Positions 29,479 to 40,349 are shown, counted from the stretch's first letter. The stretch is DNA of 64,000 bases from Nitrospiria bacterium (GCA_036397255.1 DASWJH010000107.1:1-64000); one strand, 5' to 3'. Made by a program: numbers and translations. Notes: generated by a model from the sequence alone, not told the origin.

Positions 29479-30363
29479 CCTTTATTCCCCTGAATGATCC
29501 GGTGAGCCGTGGTTGCAAAGGCCAAATTCCCAAAAAAGGTAAAAACCGCAACTAAAATAAATAATATCAACCCCAACCCGATCAGCGCATTCCAATGCAT
29601 CCCCATTCCCACCGCTTCCGCGGCTTCCCTTCCCAATTTAGAGGTAATGGTTTGGGCAGGAGAAAAAATATTATAAAAGAGTTTTGGAATCCGGTCGATG
29701 CTCCCGATGACCAGCATCACCGCAATGGTCTCTCCCATGGCGCGGCTGATTCCCAGTAACACCCCCCCCGATTCCCTTCCATGCATTGGGGATCACCACC
29801 TGTACTATGGTCTCTGTGCGGTTAAGCCCCAAAGCGAACGCCTGCTCCCGAAAGGGCCGGGGAACGCTTCTTAAAGCATCATCGGAAAGTGTCATGATGG
29901 TTGGCAATATCATAATCCCCAAAATAAACCCCGCGGCAAAAAGGGTATTTCCATTTTGAAGATGAAACAGATTTTTCACTCCGGAGGTCACAAAGACGAT
30001 CCCAAGCAAGCCGTAAACAACGCCGGGAATCCCCGCCAACAGCTCCATAATCGACTTAATACCCAGCCGGTATTTCATGGGCAGAAATTCAGACGTAAAG
30101 ACCGCCGTTCCCAATCCCAGGGGAAGGGCCAAACACAAAGCAATCCCCGTCACGACCAACGTTCCATAAATGAGAGGAAGGGCACCATAGACTTCCCCCG
30201 CATGCCATTGATTGCCCAAAAGAAAGCCAAACCCCTCATTGGTAAAAATTGGAAGGCTCTCCCACAACAGAAAAAAAAACAGAAACGCCACCAACCCCAT
30301 GGAAATAAAAAAAGATCCCCATAAACCCAGCTTCGGAAGGAAACCTCTAATGAAGAGAAACAT
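29475..30363 (-). pseudogene. pstC: phosphate permease PstC, frameshifted in this sequence
   Basis: The partner permease of PstA, with about six membrane segments. The first part, from ATG 30363, reads normally through ELLAGIPGVVYGLLGI and the EQAFALGLNRTETI docking segment to VIPNAWKGIGG, then goes out of frame at a run of eight G (minus strand, plus-strand C at 29762-29769). Dropping one G restores GGVLLGISRAMGETIAV and the rest of the protein to the stop at 29475. So one base appears to be inserted. It may be a sequencing error, a real mutation or slippage. Start 30363 overlaps the end of pstS by 17 bases. Confidence 0.85.
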
Positions 30364-31201
30364 ACCCGCTTTCCTCAATAATTTTCTGCCCTGCCTCGCC
30401 CAAAAGGAAATCAATGAAACCTTTAACCTTCCCTCTGGGTTCCCCGTTTGTTAAAAAAATCAGATCCCGTGATATGGGGTATACCCCGTTTCTAATATTC
30501 TCCTTTGTGGGATAAACCGTTTTCCCGTTGTTTTTTAAACCGATATCCTTCACATCCTGATTCGCCCAAGCCGCGGAAAGCATCCCGATGGCAGAATCGC
30601 TCAATGTGATTTTGGTCAGCTCCTCGTTATTGGACCCCGAAACAATATCAGCCCCCTTGGCCACCCCTGTGGGGTCATTAAAGAAATATTCCATGAAGAC
30701 ATGACGTGTCCCCCGGTGCACCTCTTTATCGATACAGAGGATTTCCCGATCCGGACCTCCAAGTTCTTTCCAATTATTAATTTCACCGGACAATTCCGTC
30801 ACACCGGCATCATAAATTTCAGAAGAGACCACCACGGCTACCGCATCTTTTGCAATAACATTTGAAATAAACTTCACGGTCGGGAAACGAACCCGTTCTT
30901 CCTCCGACAGGGTACGGGAAACCATCCCTATATCAATTAAACCGTTTCCCAGGGACCGAACGCCTACCCCTGAACCCCCGGGGCTAACCGTAATTTTTAC
31001 CCCCGATTGACTTTCCCTGAATTTCTCCGCGGCCTTTGTTGCAATAGGAAGCACCGTAGATGATCCCGCCATACGAATAAGATGTTCAGTGTTGGCTTGA
31101 TTGGAACAACCGGAGACGAGGAATAAAAAGAGGCCCCAACCCAAACCAATAGGGAAAGAAATTTTGACCCCCAAAATCTTAAATAATCCCCGGTTCCCCA
31201 T
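30347..31201 (-). CDS. pstS: phosphate-binding lipoprotein PstS
   Basis: Periplasmic phosphate receptor of the Pst importer. The 284 residues begin with a lipoprotein signal whose lipobox LVSGC gives Cys32. The mature part has the PstS phosphate-binding stretches MAGSSTVLPI, SPGGSGVGVRSL, IDIGMVSRTL, and HRGTRHVFMEYF. It precedes pstC with a 17-base overlap. Upstream, the arsR-type gene ends only 66 bases away, suggesting one operon. A phosphate-type ligand is well supported; whether it prefers phosphate over other oxyanions cannot be told. Confidence 0.92.
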   Translation of the reverse strand: MGNRGLFKILGVKISFPIGLGWGLFLFLVSGCSNQANTEHLIRMAGSSTVLPIATKAAEKFRESQSGVKITVSPGGSGVGVRSLGNGLIDIGMVSRTLSEEERVRFPTVKFISNVIAKDAVAVVVSSEIYDAGVTELSGEINNWKELGGPDREILCIDKEVHRGTRHVFMEYFFNDPTGVAKGADIVSGSNNEELTKITLSDSAIGMLSAAWANQDVKDIGLKNNGKTVYPTKENIRNGVYPISRDLIFLTNGEPRGKVKGFIDFLLGEAGQKIIEESGYVSLH

Positions 31202-31267
31202 TCTTTTTAAAAACTATGCTCATATGTTGATACATCCATAGATTTACCCAAAAAAAACCCAAACAAA

Positions 31268-31579
31268 CTAACCAGGAAAAGAGATTTTACAGCACCCCAG
31301 ATTGATGGCCTGCTCTTTTCGTTTCAAAATGGATTCCCGGACAACGGGGTGCAGTTTATAATAGACCCTTTGCCCCTCACGTCTGGACATAAGAAGAGAT
31401 GCATTTTTGAGGATTCCCAGATGATGGGCCACTTGGGGCTGTGGTAATTTCAATTCATTGGCTATTTCGGTTCCGCACTTCTCTCCTTCAAAAAGACTCT
31501 TAATCATCATTAAACGGGTACCATCAGACATGGCCTTTAACATTTGAGCGCATTCATGTGTAGACAAAAAGGGATACAT
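31268..31579 (-). CDS. ArsR/SmtB-family transcriptional regulator
   Basis: Winged-helix repressor of 103 residues. Family features are ALSEGTR-like AMSDGTRLMMI, EIANELKLPQPQVAHHLGILKNASL (recognition helix in the second half) and REGQRVYYKL in the wing. Metal- or oxyanion-sensing members use Cys pairs: here there is a Cys in GEKCGTE and a CC pair near the C-terminus (NLGCCKI), plus one in HECAQM. It is the first gene before pstS, so it may control the phosphate operon or sense arsenate/arsenite that enters through Pst. The inducer is not known. Confidence 0.88.
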   Translation of the reverse strand: MYPFLSTHECAQMLKAMSDGTRLMMIKSLFEGEKCGTEIANELKLPQPQVAHHLGILKNASLLMSRREGQRVYYKLHPVVRESILKRKEQAINLGCCKISFPG

Positions 31580-31622
31580 GGTTTAAAAAGGAGGAATAAG
31601 GTTTTGGGTTTGAAAACGTTCA

Positions 31623-31653
31623 ATTATTAATAGGACTCCTATCTAAATGTCAA
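31623..31653 (-). promoter_or_regulatory. promoter of the arsR-pst operon
   Basis: A perfect -35 TTGACA lies at 31653-31648 on the minus strand. The -10 is either TTAATA at 17 bases or AATAAT (five of six) at 19 bases. Related TTCAAN(0-1)TAT half-sites flank it (TTCAATTATT near 31619 and its inverted partner CAATTATATTTGAA near 31675), which could be an ArsR operator. The latter is inference. Confidence 0.5.
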
Positions 31654-31820
31654 GACCTTTAGAATTAAACAGACCAATTATATTTGAATGGAATAAAAAA
31701 GGCTGTAATCTAAATTACAATTCCCCCTTCTCTAAATCCTTACCCTTGGAAAGGAAACGGGGGATAAAAGACACAGTAAATGAAACGTCCTCTCTGGATG
31801 GGGGAGGACACACAAATATT

Positions 31821-31883
31821 TATTCCCCCTAAACGGGGAAGGGAATATAAATGTTTATTCCTCCCCCCTTGATGGGGGGAGGA
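31821..31883. repeat. double-hairpin repeat element
   Basis: Two palindromes stand side by side. TATTCCC (31821-31827) pairs with GGGAATA (31841-31847). TCCTCCCCCC (31859-31868) pairs perfectly with GGGGGGAGGA (31874-31883) around a five-base loop. The word GATGGGGGAGGA also occurs at 31798 in slightly shorter form. This looks like a dispersed intergenic repeat, not a terminator, since no T-run follows. Confidence 0.6.
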
Positions 31884-31982
31884 TAGGTGGGGGGTGAACA
31901 TTTTGGGGGCTCGGTTCTTAAATCAAGAAACTGCTCTTAGGTTTCAATTTGCATAAATTTTTAAAATAAAAGGAATGAAAAG

Positions 31983-32966
31983 TTGATTTTTATAACAGGT
32001 GCCTCCGGATTTATCGGCCAGGCACTGACCCAAAAATTAATTCGGGAGGGACAAACCGTCCGCATCCTGCTTCGGGACCCCCGAAAAACCCTTCCCCCTG
32101 AATTCCAAAAAGCGGAGATTGTCATCGGAGATCTCTCGAATGCGGAAACTTTGGCCGATGCTATGAAGGGTTGCACCCAAGTCTACCATTTGGCGGCCTT
32201 GGCCAGGGCTTGGGCTCCTAAACCCCAGGATTTTGACCGGGCCAACATCAAGGGAACCGAAAATATATTGAAGTCAGCCCAAAAAGCGGAGGTAAAACGG
32301 TTGGTTTACACATCAACGGTTATGACACTGGGACCAACGGATGATTTCATCGCGGACGAATCTTCCCATTTCTCCAACCGGGTCATTTCCCATTATCAAA
32401 GAACCAAAATAGAAGCAGAAAAAAGAATCACCCATTTCCTGGACAAAGGGCCAAACATCATCATCGCTTCCCCAGGCCTGGTCTATGGCCCTGGAAGGGA
32501 AATCCGCTCAAACTCGTTTAACCGGGTGTTACTGGATTATCTAACAGGAAAACCGGTTTTTATTCCCGGTAAGGGCTCCCAATCATTGAATGTCGTTTAC
32601 ATTGACGATGTGGTAGACGGTTTGATCCGGGTAGCGGAACAAGGTCAAAATGGAAACCGCTATATTCTCGGTGGGGAAAATATAAAGTTGAACGATCTTG
32701 AAGGGCTCATTCAGGAAGTCACCGGATTAAAACACAAAGTTCGCTATGTCCCTTTTTGGACAGCCAGGACAGCGGGATTGATCGAACATTTCCGGGCGCG
32801 CTTGACGGGAAACACCCCCAGACTCACCTGGAAAGCCATCGAGGCCTACAAGCACTCCTGGGTCTACTCCTCCGAAAAGGCCATCAATGAAGTTGGCTAC
32901 CGCCCACGTTCTCTCAAAGAAGGAATTGCACAAACCTGCGAATGGATCAAGACATTGGAAATGTAA
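31983..32966 (+). CDS. NAD-dependent epimerase/reductase (extended SDR)
   Basis: Extended short-chain dehydrogenase of 327 residues, resembling dihydroflavonol-4-reductase-like and HpnA-type enzymes. The Rossmann motif ITGASGFIGQAL is at residues 4-15, VIGDLSN near 50, VYHLAALA near 69, and the catalytic YQRTK (Tyr-X3-Lys) near residue 139. GLVYGPGRE and VYIDDVVDG are typical of the family. Start is TTG at 31983, nine bases after AAAAGGA; an ATG just upstream is out of frame and stops after three codons. The substrate is not known. Hopanoid genes that would support HpnA are not present here. Confidence 0.85.
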   Translation: MIFITGASGFIGQALTQKLIREGQTVRILLRDPRKTLPPEFQKAEIVIGDLSNAETLADAMKGCTQVYHLAALARAWAPKPQDFDRANIKGTENILKSAQKAEVKRLVYTSTVMTLGPTDDFIADESSHFSNRVISHYQRTKIEAEKRITHFLDKGPNIIIASPGLVYGPGREIRSNSFNRVLLDYLTGKPVFIPGKGSQSLNVVYIDDVVDGLIRVAEQGQNGNRYILGGENIKLNDLEGLIQEVTGLKHKVRYVPFWTARTAGLIEHFRARLTGNTPRLTWKAIEAYKHSWVYSSEKAINEVGYRPRSLKEGIAQTCEWIKTLEM

Positions 32967-33025
32967 GATAATATATATTTTACGGAGGGCCGTCTTTCCC
33001 TCATCGGGGTAAAATCAAGACCCGT

Positions 33026-33055
33026 GGATTCCCGATAAAACCTTTCGGGAATGAC
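33026..33055. repeat. GGATTCCCG/CGGGAATGAC palindromic repeat
   Basis: Copy of a short intergenic palindrome: GGATTCCCGA arm, ten-base loop, TCGGGAATGAC arm. Eight related copies follow between 33.1 and 42.2 kb. Confidence 0.7.
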
Positions 33056-33121
33056 ATCAAGGAGATTTTAGAGGGGTTGTTAACCTCCACCCTCTATCCT
33101 CAAACCTCTACCAGCCTAGGT

Positions 33122-33149
33122 CGTCATTCCCGCGGAAGCGGGAATCTAG
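33122..33149. repeat. palindromic repeat, inverted copy
   Basis: CGTCATTCCCGC...GCGGGAATCTAG, the opposite orientation of the unit at 33026. Short GAA-type loop. Confidence 0.7.
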
Positions 33150-33223
33150 GGTCTAATGAATTCCCAATAAATTATTTTGGGGAGTCCCATAAACAACAAG
33201 CGATTTGCCCTTTTTCACACCTC

Positions 33224-33550
33224 TTATTTTTCAAAAAAAAAAACCGATAAAAGAATTAAAAACACACCGGTTACAAAGGCTAATCCCCAAATATAAAATA
33301 TATATATGCTCAGTTTTATCATTCCTTTCGAAAACGGGAAAGCTTCTAAAACCGACCTGTAATCCTGAAGGCCCATTTTTTGTAATGGCTTATAATCCTG
33401 TCTGCCATTTTTAAAAAACATTGCTTTAATTATTAAGAAAGAAATACTGATCAAAAGAGAGATAACCCCCACTACAAACAAACCGGCTAACACATATAAA
33501 ATGATTACACCATTCTGTTGTACTGATTCATAAGAAGAAATAGTATCCAT
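33224..33550 (-). CDS. small hypothetical membrane protein
   Basis: I do not recognise a family. The 108-residue protein has a first long hydrophobic segment at about residues 15-45 and a second at about 82-105, with a basic, polar loop between (KNGRQDYKPLQKMGLQDY), so loop-inside topology is likely. DY-containing words GRQDYKPL and GLQDYRSV may be a short internal repeat. It lies in a repeat-rich region, converges with the epimerase gene and is followed on the same strand, 90 bases upstream, by the APH-like gene. Its reality rests on length and coherent membrane pattern. Confidence 0.55.
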   Translation of the reverse strand: MDTISSYESVQQNGVIILYVLAGLFVVGVISLLISISFLIIKAMFFKNGRQDYKPLQKMGLQDYRSVLEAFPFSKGMIKLSIYIFYIWGLAFVTGVFLILLSVFFFEK

Positions 33551-33642
33551 CTCTCAATCCTTAAAACGGCACCCTGCTCTGTCCCAAGCAAAATTGTTAA
33601 AAAGAAATTAATCTCATTCGAAATTCTATGAACCCGACTTAT

Positions 33643-34623
33643 TTATTCAAAAACCCCTTTCCCCTTTGCCAAATTCCGGAGCCTTTTTTCATAAATCCCC
33701 ACCTCTTTCCAATTGGGTTCCGGCAAAAACTCCAGCCAAAACCGGAACAGGCGAAGGGAATGTAGAACCCTGTGAATTTTTAGTTCTCCTTTTGGGAATT
33801 CAGACCGCTGATAACTCGATAAAAAGGGAGCCAAATCTTGAGGGTATAAAAAGAAGGCTTCCTCCAAATGGAGAAAATCCCCAACCGGATCTCCCCACCA
33901 GGCCCATTCCAGATCAAATATTCCTGAAAGTTTTGGAGTGTCTTTTTTATCTAAATTAATTTTAAGGTTATCATAGTGAAAATCTCCATGAAGAAAAACC
34001 GGGTCAATCGCTTCAGGTTGGATGGCTAACCATTCCTGAACCCAATGGGTTAATTGGTCCTTCCAACGGGGAGCATACCCCACCTTTTTCTCCACCCCTT
34101 CCAGCTCCTTGTAAAATTCCTGTTCTAAAAATTTCCGCCATGATTCTGCTTTTGGATACACCTTTCGATCAAAATGACGAAATCCAAAACCAGGAACTTT
34201 GATTTGATGAAACCGTTTTAAAGTCTCCCCAATTTGTTTCAAAAGGGAATCCCTGGCTTTTTGCGGTAGGGATTCTATGTTTTCACCGACTCCCACCCCT
34301 GGCAGATATTCCATCAAAGCGTAATCCATTGGAATGATCTCCTTTGAACAATCTGAAAGGAAAACTTTAGATATTGTTAAATTAGGGGCAGATTCCTGTA
34401 GAAAGCGATAGATTTCGGATTCACGTTGAATCTTATCAAAAGACTGAACCTCGCCATCAATGCGCAAAACCCATTTCTTTTGATTATCCAAAACGATCAG
34501 AAAACTTTTATTCACCTGACCTCCCAATGGACCGGAGATCTCTACAGGTGAACCAGAAACCCCCAATCGGTCACATACCTTTTTGGCCAGGTTTAAATTG
34601 AATTTAAAAGGTTGTGAATTCAT
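33643..34623 (-). CDS. aminoglycoside phosphotransferase-like kinase
   Basis: Small-molecule kinase of the APH/choline-kinase fold, about 326 residues. The N-lobe has GPLGGQVNKSFLI and the ATP-binding Lys in WVLRIDGE. The catalytic loop is FLHGDFHYDNLK near residue 218 and the metal-binding Asp lies in GIFDLEWAWWGDP near 240. These are the Brenner and DxD-like motifs of the family. Substrates of such proteins range from antibiotics to sugars and choline, and nothing here indicates which. ATG 34623 is preferred to the adjoining TTG. Confidence 0.85.
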   Translation of the reverse strand: MNSQPFKFNLNLAKKVCDRLGVSGSPVEISGPLGGQVNKSFLIVLDNQKKWVLRIDGEVQSFDKIQRESEIYRFLQESAPNLTISKVFLSDCSKEIIPMDYALMEYLPGVGVGENIESLPQKARDSLLKQIGETLKRFHQIKVPGFGFRHFDRKVYPKAESWRKFLEQEFYKELEGVEKKVGYAPRWKDQLTHWVQEWLAIQPEAIDPVFLHGDFHYDNLKINLDKKDTPKLSGIFDLEWAWWGDPVGDFLHLEEAFFLYPQDLAPFLSSYQRSEFPKGELKIHRVLHSLRLFRFWLEFLPEPNWKEVGIYEKRLRNLAKGKGVFE

Positions 34624-34644
34624 CAAAAAAGTAAGATAAATATT

Positions 34645-34698
34645 CTGGATTCCCGATCCCCGTTTAAAGAATACGGGGACAGTTTTTTCGGGAATGAC
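34645..34698. repeat. long palindromic repeat copy
   Basis: CTGGATTCCCGA and TCGGGAATGAC arms enclose a nested hairpin, ATCCCCGT...ACGGGGAC, so this 54-base copy folds as a stem with an inner stem. Confidence 0.7.
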
Positions 34699-34789
34699 TG
34701 CTTGAGGTGGCCTTAAGATAAATTAAATCATTTCGGGGTTTTTTTGGCAAATTTTAAGGAAGAAAGGAGGGAGGGAGGGATCAAAATAC

Positions 34790-34816
34790 CTGGATTCCCG
34801 CTTGCGCGGGAATGAC
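34790..34816. repeat. palindromic repeat copy
   Basis: CTGGATTCCCGC, TT loop, GCGCGGGAATGAC. A near-perfect short copy of the family. Confidence 0.75.
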
Positions 34817-34883
34817 GACACACTCCGGTAAAGGTTTGAGGATAGAGGTTTGTGGAAAACAAAAGCAAGAAACCCTTTTTGTT

Positions 34884-34915
34884 GTCATTCCCGAAATTTT
34901 TTATCTGGATTCTAG
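34884..34915. repeat. palindromic repeat, inverted degenerate copy
   Basis: GTCATTCCCGA start and CTGGATTCTAG end; the inner GGGA arm is lost, so pairing is poor. Confidence 0.55.
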
Positions 34916-34931
34916 CAAGTATAAATAAACA

Positions 34932-34958
34932 CTGGATTCCCGTTTTCTCGGGAATGAC
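34932..34958. repeat. palindromic repeat copy
   Basis: CTGGATTCCCG, TTTTC loop, TCGGGAATGAC, just upstream of the EVE gene stop. Confidence 0.7.
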
Positions 34959-34982
34959 ATGCCAGAAAGGATTCTTTTTTGA

Positions 34983-35453
34983 TCAAAACAATTTCATAAT
35001 AGCGTGCCATTCTGGGGATGTCACCGGTTGAATGGACAGCCGGGACCCTTTTTGGACCACCATCATCTTTTTTAAAGCAGGTATTTCCCTGAGCCTCTTG
35101 AGGGTGATCACTTCCCCACACTTGCGCACAAATTTGACATCCACCCTAAACCAGGTCGGTTTTCTGGGATCACTCTTAGGATCAAAATAAGTAGATTTAG
35201 GATCAAAGGCAGTTAGATCGGGATAGCCTTCTTTGACCACCACCGCCTCTCCTGCTATACCCACAGGATCTTCGTTGCTGTGGTAAAAGAGGACCCCATC
35301 CCCTACTTTCAAATGATCCCGCAGAAAATTCCGGGCCTGATAATTCCGGACACCTTCCCAATAGGTGGTTCTGTTTTTGGATGATTTCAAATCATCAATG
35401 GAAAAAACGCTGGGTTCCGATTTCATCAGCCAAAAGGATTTTGATTTTGCCAT
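34983..35453 (-). CDS. EVE domain protein
   Basis: Single EVE/PUA-like domain of 156 residues, of the thymocyte-nuclear-protein-1 type. Family motifs are FWLMKSEPSVFSIDDL at the start, YWEGVRNYQARNFLRD near residue 31, KVGDGVLFYHSN near 49 and GIAGEAVVVKEGYPD near 66. EVE domains bind modified bases in DNA or RNA and are common in restriction and stress contexts, but the stand-alone bacterial type has no settled role. Palindromic repeats flank both ends. Start ATG at 35453. Confidence 0.92.
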   Translation of the reverse strand: MAKSKSFWLMKSEPSVFSIDDLKSSKNRTTYWEGVRNYQARNFLRDHLKVGDGVLFYHSNEDPVGIAGEAVVVKEGYPDLTAFDPKSTYFDPKSDPRKPTWFRVDVKFVRKCGEVITLKRLREIPALKKMMVVQKGSRLSIQPVTSPEWHAIMKLF

Positions 35454-35494
35454 GGTTTAATTTTGCTCTCCCTTGAAATGAATAGGAATAGACC

Positions 35495-35526
35495 GTCATT
35501 CCCGAAATGTTTTATCGGGAATCTAG
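35495..35526. repeat. palindromic repeat, inverted copy
   Basis: GTCATTCCCGA...TCGGGAATCTAG. It is paired with the direct copy eight bases away, giving a two-unit element upstream of the EVE gene. Confidence 0.7.
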
Positions 35527-35533
35527 TAATTTT

Positions 35534-35560
35534 CTGGATTCCCACTTCCGCGGGAATGAC
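35534..35560. repeat. palindromic repeat copy
   Basis: CTGGATTCCCAC...GCGGGAATGAC, direct orientation, one arm mismatch. Partner of the unit at 35495. Confidence 0.7.
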
Positions 35561-35593
35561 AAAAACAAAGAAAGCGGGGGAGCATCTCCTCTT

Positions 35594-36502
35594 TTACCCG
35601 GTCAACTGGTCTAATGCATCAAAATATTTCTGGCTGGTTTTTTCGATAATCTCTTTGGGCAAATCGGGGGGAGGAGGATTACGGTCCCATGAAATGGAAT
35701 CCAGATAATCCCGCACAAACTGTTTATCGAAACTGGGCTGAGCCCCGCCGGGGGAGTACAGGTTTTTAGGCCAAAAACGGGATGAATCCGGTGTAAGCAC
35801 CTCATCAATGATTAATAGTCGTTGGGTTGCGGAATCTATTCCAAATTCAAATTTGGTATCGGCAATAATAATTCCTCGGCTCTCGGAATAAGCAGAAGCC
35901 TTTTTATAAACCTGAAGGCTCTTCTCCTTCACTTCCTCCGCCACGGCAGGGTCAACCAAACCCTTCATTTTTTCATAGGAAATATTAATGTCATGGCCTT
36001 CCGTTGTTTTGGTGGAAGGGGTAAAGATGGTTTCCGGAAGCCGGTCCGACTCTTTTAATCCATGAGGCAGGGACTCCCCGCAGACGGTTCCCTGTTTTTT
36101 GTATTCTTTCCAGCCGGACCCGGATAAATACCCTCGGACGATGCATTCCACCGGCAATGGCTTTGCCTTTTTGACCAGCATACTCCGGCCGGAAAGAATA
36201 TCTTTATAAGGCTGGCAGGCTTTTGGAAATTGGGATACGTCGGTAGAAATTAAATGATGATGAACGATTTTCTCTTTATTCCAAATTAAATCAAACCAAA
36301 ACACGGACATTTGTGTTAAGACAAAACCTTTTCCCGGAATGCCCTGCGGAAGCACCACATCAAAAGCTGAAATTCGGTCCGTCGCCACCAAGAGCAAATG
36401 CTCTCCCAAATCATATATATCACGGACTTTACCGGCCTTTTTCGCTCCCAGGGAATGACACTCCGTTTTTAATACCACCGGTCCATCGAATCTTTGACTC
36501 AT
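35594..36502 (-). CDS. purC: SAICAR synthase PurC
   Basis: Joins aspartate to CAIR in purine biosynthesis (ATP-dependent). The 302 residues match the longer PurC form found in yeast and many bacteria. Motifs include [10 protein letters not shown] near residue 24, [14 protein letters not shown] near 39, [17 protein letters not shown], and DTKFEFG followed by [12 protein letters not shown]. The start overlaps the sua5 stop by four bases (ATGA at 36499-36502). No other purine gene is near. Confidence 0.96.
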   Translation of the reverse strand: MSQRFDGPVVLKTECHSLGAKKAGKVRDIYDLGEHLLLVATDRISAFDVVLPQGIPGKGFVLTQMSVFWFDLIWNKEKIVHHHLISTDVSQFPKACQPYKDILSGRSMLVKKAKPLPVECIVRGYLSGSGWKEYKKQGTVCGESLPHGLKESDRLPETIFTPSTKTTEGHDINISYEKMKGLVDPAVAEEVKEKSLQVYKKASAYSESRGIIIADTKFEFGIDSATQRLLIIDEVLTPDSSRFWPKNLYSPGGAQPSFDKQFVRDYLDSISWDRNPPPPDLPKEIIEKTSQKYFDALDQLTG

Positions 36503-37518
36503 TTTGAACCCTCCGCTGCACGTTCAAGTCGATCCATGATGGCCACACCCAAACCTTTTTTAGCCACTTGTTCCACCAAAAGAACCTCAACCCCTTTTGC
36601 TTCGGCATCGCGAAAAGCGGAAAACAGATTCTGTGCATAAAGCGCATCATCCCCTTCACACTGCCGATAAAAAAGAAAACCCTCTTTTGGAACATCAAAT
36701 TTTTTCCTGGATAAAACACCCAGTTTTTTTCCGGATCTCTTCCACCGTTCACATTCTTTCGTATATTCTTTTTCAGGAATTAAAATAATCCTCACATTCG
36801 GAACATAATGGCTGTGCTTGCTCCCGGGGGATTTTACCAAACTATCCTCCGATGACGTTTCATAGGGTAAAACCTTTCCAATCACCGCCTCAAGGTTTTC
36901 AAGGGTAATTTGCCCTGGGCGTAAAATTCTCGGCACCCCTTTGGTGATATCCAAAACAGTGGATTCCAAACCCACGGGGCAAGGGCCTCCATCCAATACC
37001 ATTTTCACCTCATTCCCCAATTCGTTTCGGACATGATTCGCTTGGGTGGGGCTTGGCCTCCCGGACCGGTTGGCACTGGGGGCGGCAACGGGTTCTCCCA
37101 ACTCTTGTAAAAGGTGCAAGGCAAGGGGATGATTAGGCATCCGAACCGCCAACGTGAATAACCCCGCAGACACCTGCGGGGGAACCTTTGATGCCCTGGG
37201 AAGGATCAATGTCAGCGGCCCCGGCCAAAACGCTTTAATAAGCTTCTCAGCAACGGGTGGGACCTTTTTTACAACCAGGGTGAATTGCTTTAAATCGGCT
37301 ACATGGACAATCAGGGGATTATCCGAAGGGCGCCCCTTTACATTGAAGATTTTCGAAATGGCCTTTGAATCAAACACCCTTGCCCCCAACCCATAGACCG
37401 TTTCAGTAGGGAAGGCAACCAGGCCTCCCTTTCGCAAAATATCCACCGCCATTTGGATAGAAGAATCTTTTAAAGATAGAAATGGACTGATTTTTTGGTT
37501 GAAAGGAGCTGTTTTCAC
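36499..37518 (-). CDS. threonylcarbamoyl-AMP synthase (Sua5/YrdC)
   Basis: Makes threonylcarbamoyl-AMP from threonine, bicarbonate and ATP for the universal t6A tRNA modification. The 339 residues are the two-domain Sua5 type: YrdC domain to about residue 205 ([51 protein letters not shown]) then a C-terminal SUA5 domain ([12 protein letters not shown] onward). It begins with GTG inside the stop of the PGPGW gene and ends inside the purC start, so three genes are coupled. Confidence 0.94.
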   Translation of the reverse strand: MKTAPFNQKISPFLSLKDSSIQMAVDILRKGGLVAFPTETVYGLGARVFDSKAISKIFNVKGRPSDNPLIVHVADLKQFTLVVKKVPPVAEKLIKAFWPGPLTLILPRASKVPPQVSAGLFTLAVRMPNHPLALHLLQELGEPVAAPSANRSGRPSPTQANHVRNELGNEVKMVLDGGPCPVGLESTVLDITKGVPRILRPGQITLENLEAVIGKVLPYETSSEDSLVKSPGSKHSHYVPNVRIILIPEKEYTKECERWKRSGKKLGVLSRKKFDVPKEGFLFYRQCEGDDALYAQNLFSAFRDAEAKGVEVLLVEQVAKKGLGVAIMDRLERAAEGSK

Positions 37519-37817
37519 GCCGAGGGTCCCTTCTCCTGGTTTGTAGGAAAAGGGGTCTCTGCCTCTGGCTTTGCCCCTGTTTTCTTCCCTCTTGCTTTAT
37601 TGGCCATTTGAGTGGCTTTTTCTTTAAATTGTTTGAGCAGCCGTCGGGCCCATAAAAATTCTGTTGCCAAAATACCTAAGCCCACAGGGATCACAAGAAT
37701 AGCGGGTCCGGGAGTAAAAAACATGACCACTCCAATTAATAATACCGTGAAGCCTACCACTGCAACCACCAAGCGCCTGGCCTGCCTAAGGGTCCCAACC
37801 AGAAACCGACGAACCAT
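37515..37817 (-). CDS. PGPGW-family membrane protein
   Basis: Small membrane protein of 100 residues with the hallmark TPGPAILVIPVGLGILATEF, seen in the PGPGW putative transmembrane family. One long hydrophobic stretch (about 17-52) can make two membrane passes. An amphipathic, Lys-rich tail follows. Its function is not known to me. It is first in the PGPGW-sua5-purC operon, with a four-base overlap to sua5. Confidence 0.85.
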   Translation of the reverse strand: MVRRFLVGTLRQARRLVVAVVGFTVLLIGVVMFFTPGPAILVIPVGLGILATEFLWARRLLKQFKEKATQMANKARGKKTGAKPEAETPFPTNQEKGPSA

Positions 37818-37950
37818 TTTACCTCCCGCCCTTTAGGAAATTAAAAGGAACCTGGGAATAAGTCGGATCATCTTAACCTCTGTCATTTATATGGTCAAGA
37901 GGATTAAAGTCTTGGCTCAATTTCACCAATAGTAAAAATATCCTCACAAA

Positions 37951-37973
37951 CAAAAAAGGCCAACGTTTTGGCC
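37951..37973 (-). terminator. rho-independent terminator of icd
   Basis: On the minus strand GGCCAA, AACG loop, TTGGCC, then TTTTTTTG: a six-base-pair GC-rich stem followed by a T-run, about 85 bases past the icd stop. Confidence 0.75.
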
Positions 37974-38056
37974 CTTTATAGGATACCGTGTTGGCCTTCT
38001 TTAATAGACTTGTGAAAATTCCTCAAAAAGCTACATTCCAACCGCCGGTGTACCTT

Positions 38057-40297
<2,241 letters not shown>

Positions 40298-40349
40298 TCA
40301 CTGAATGGCAGTCAAAAAACGACTAGATTAATGATTTTTTTCTCAAAAC

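Larger units (their letters stand above)
31580..31982. other. divergent region between arsR and the epimerase gene
   Basis: No gene in 403 bases. It contains the arsR-pst promoter (about 31623-31653) and, at 31797-31905, a compact repeat with two hairpins. The ribosome site AAAAGGA for the epimerase lies at 31968-31973. Confidence 0.6.
34624..34982. other. repeat-filled gap before the EVE gene
   Basis: No gene in about 360 bases. Four palindromic-repeat copies fill much of it (34645-34698, 34790-34816, 34884-34915, 34932-34958), with a GGAGGGAGGGAGGG run at 34767-34780 between them. Confidence 0.7.

Noticed and set aside
29762-29769. Programmed frameshift in pstC
   Set aside because: Not known for pstC, and no stimulatory structure or downstream signal was seen. 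A single-base insertion in a homopolymer is simpler.
34767-34780. G-quadruplex candidate (GGAGGGAGGGAGGG)
   Set aside because: Only three GGG runs plus one GG; weak, and within simple repeat sequence.
33026-35560. CRISPR array
   Set aside because: The repeats are palindromic, occur in both orientations, have irregular spacing and are separated by genes, with no uniform spacers or cas genes.
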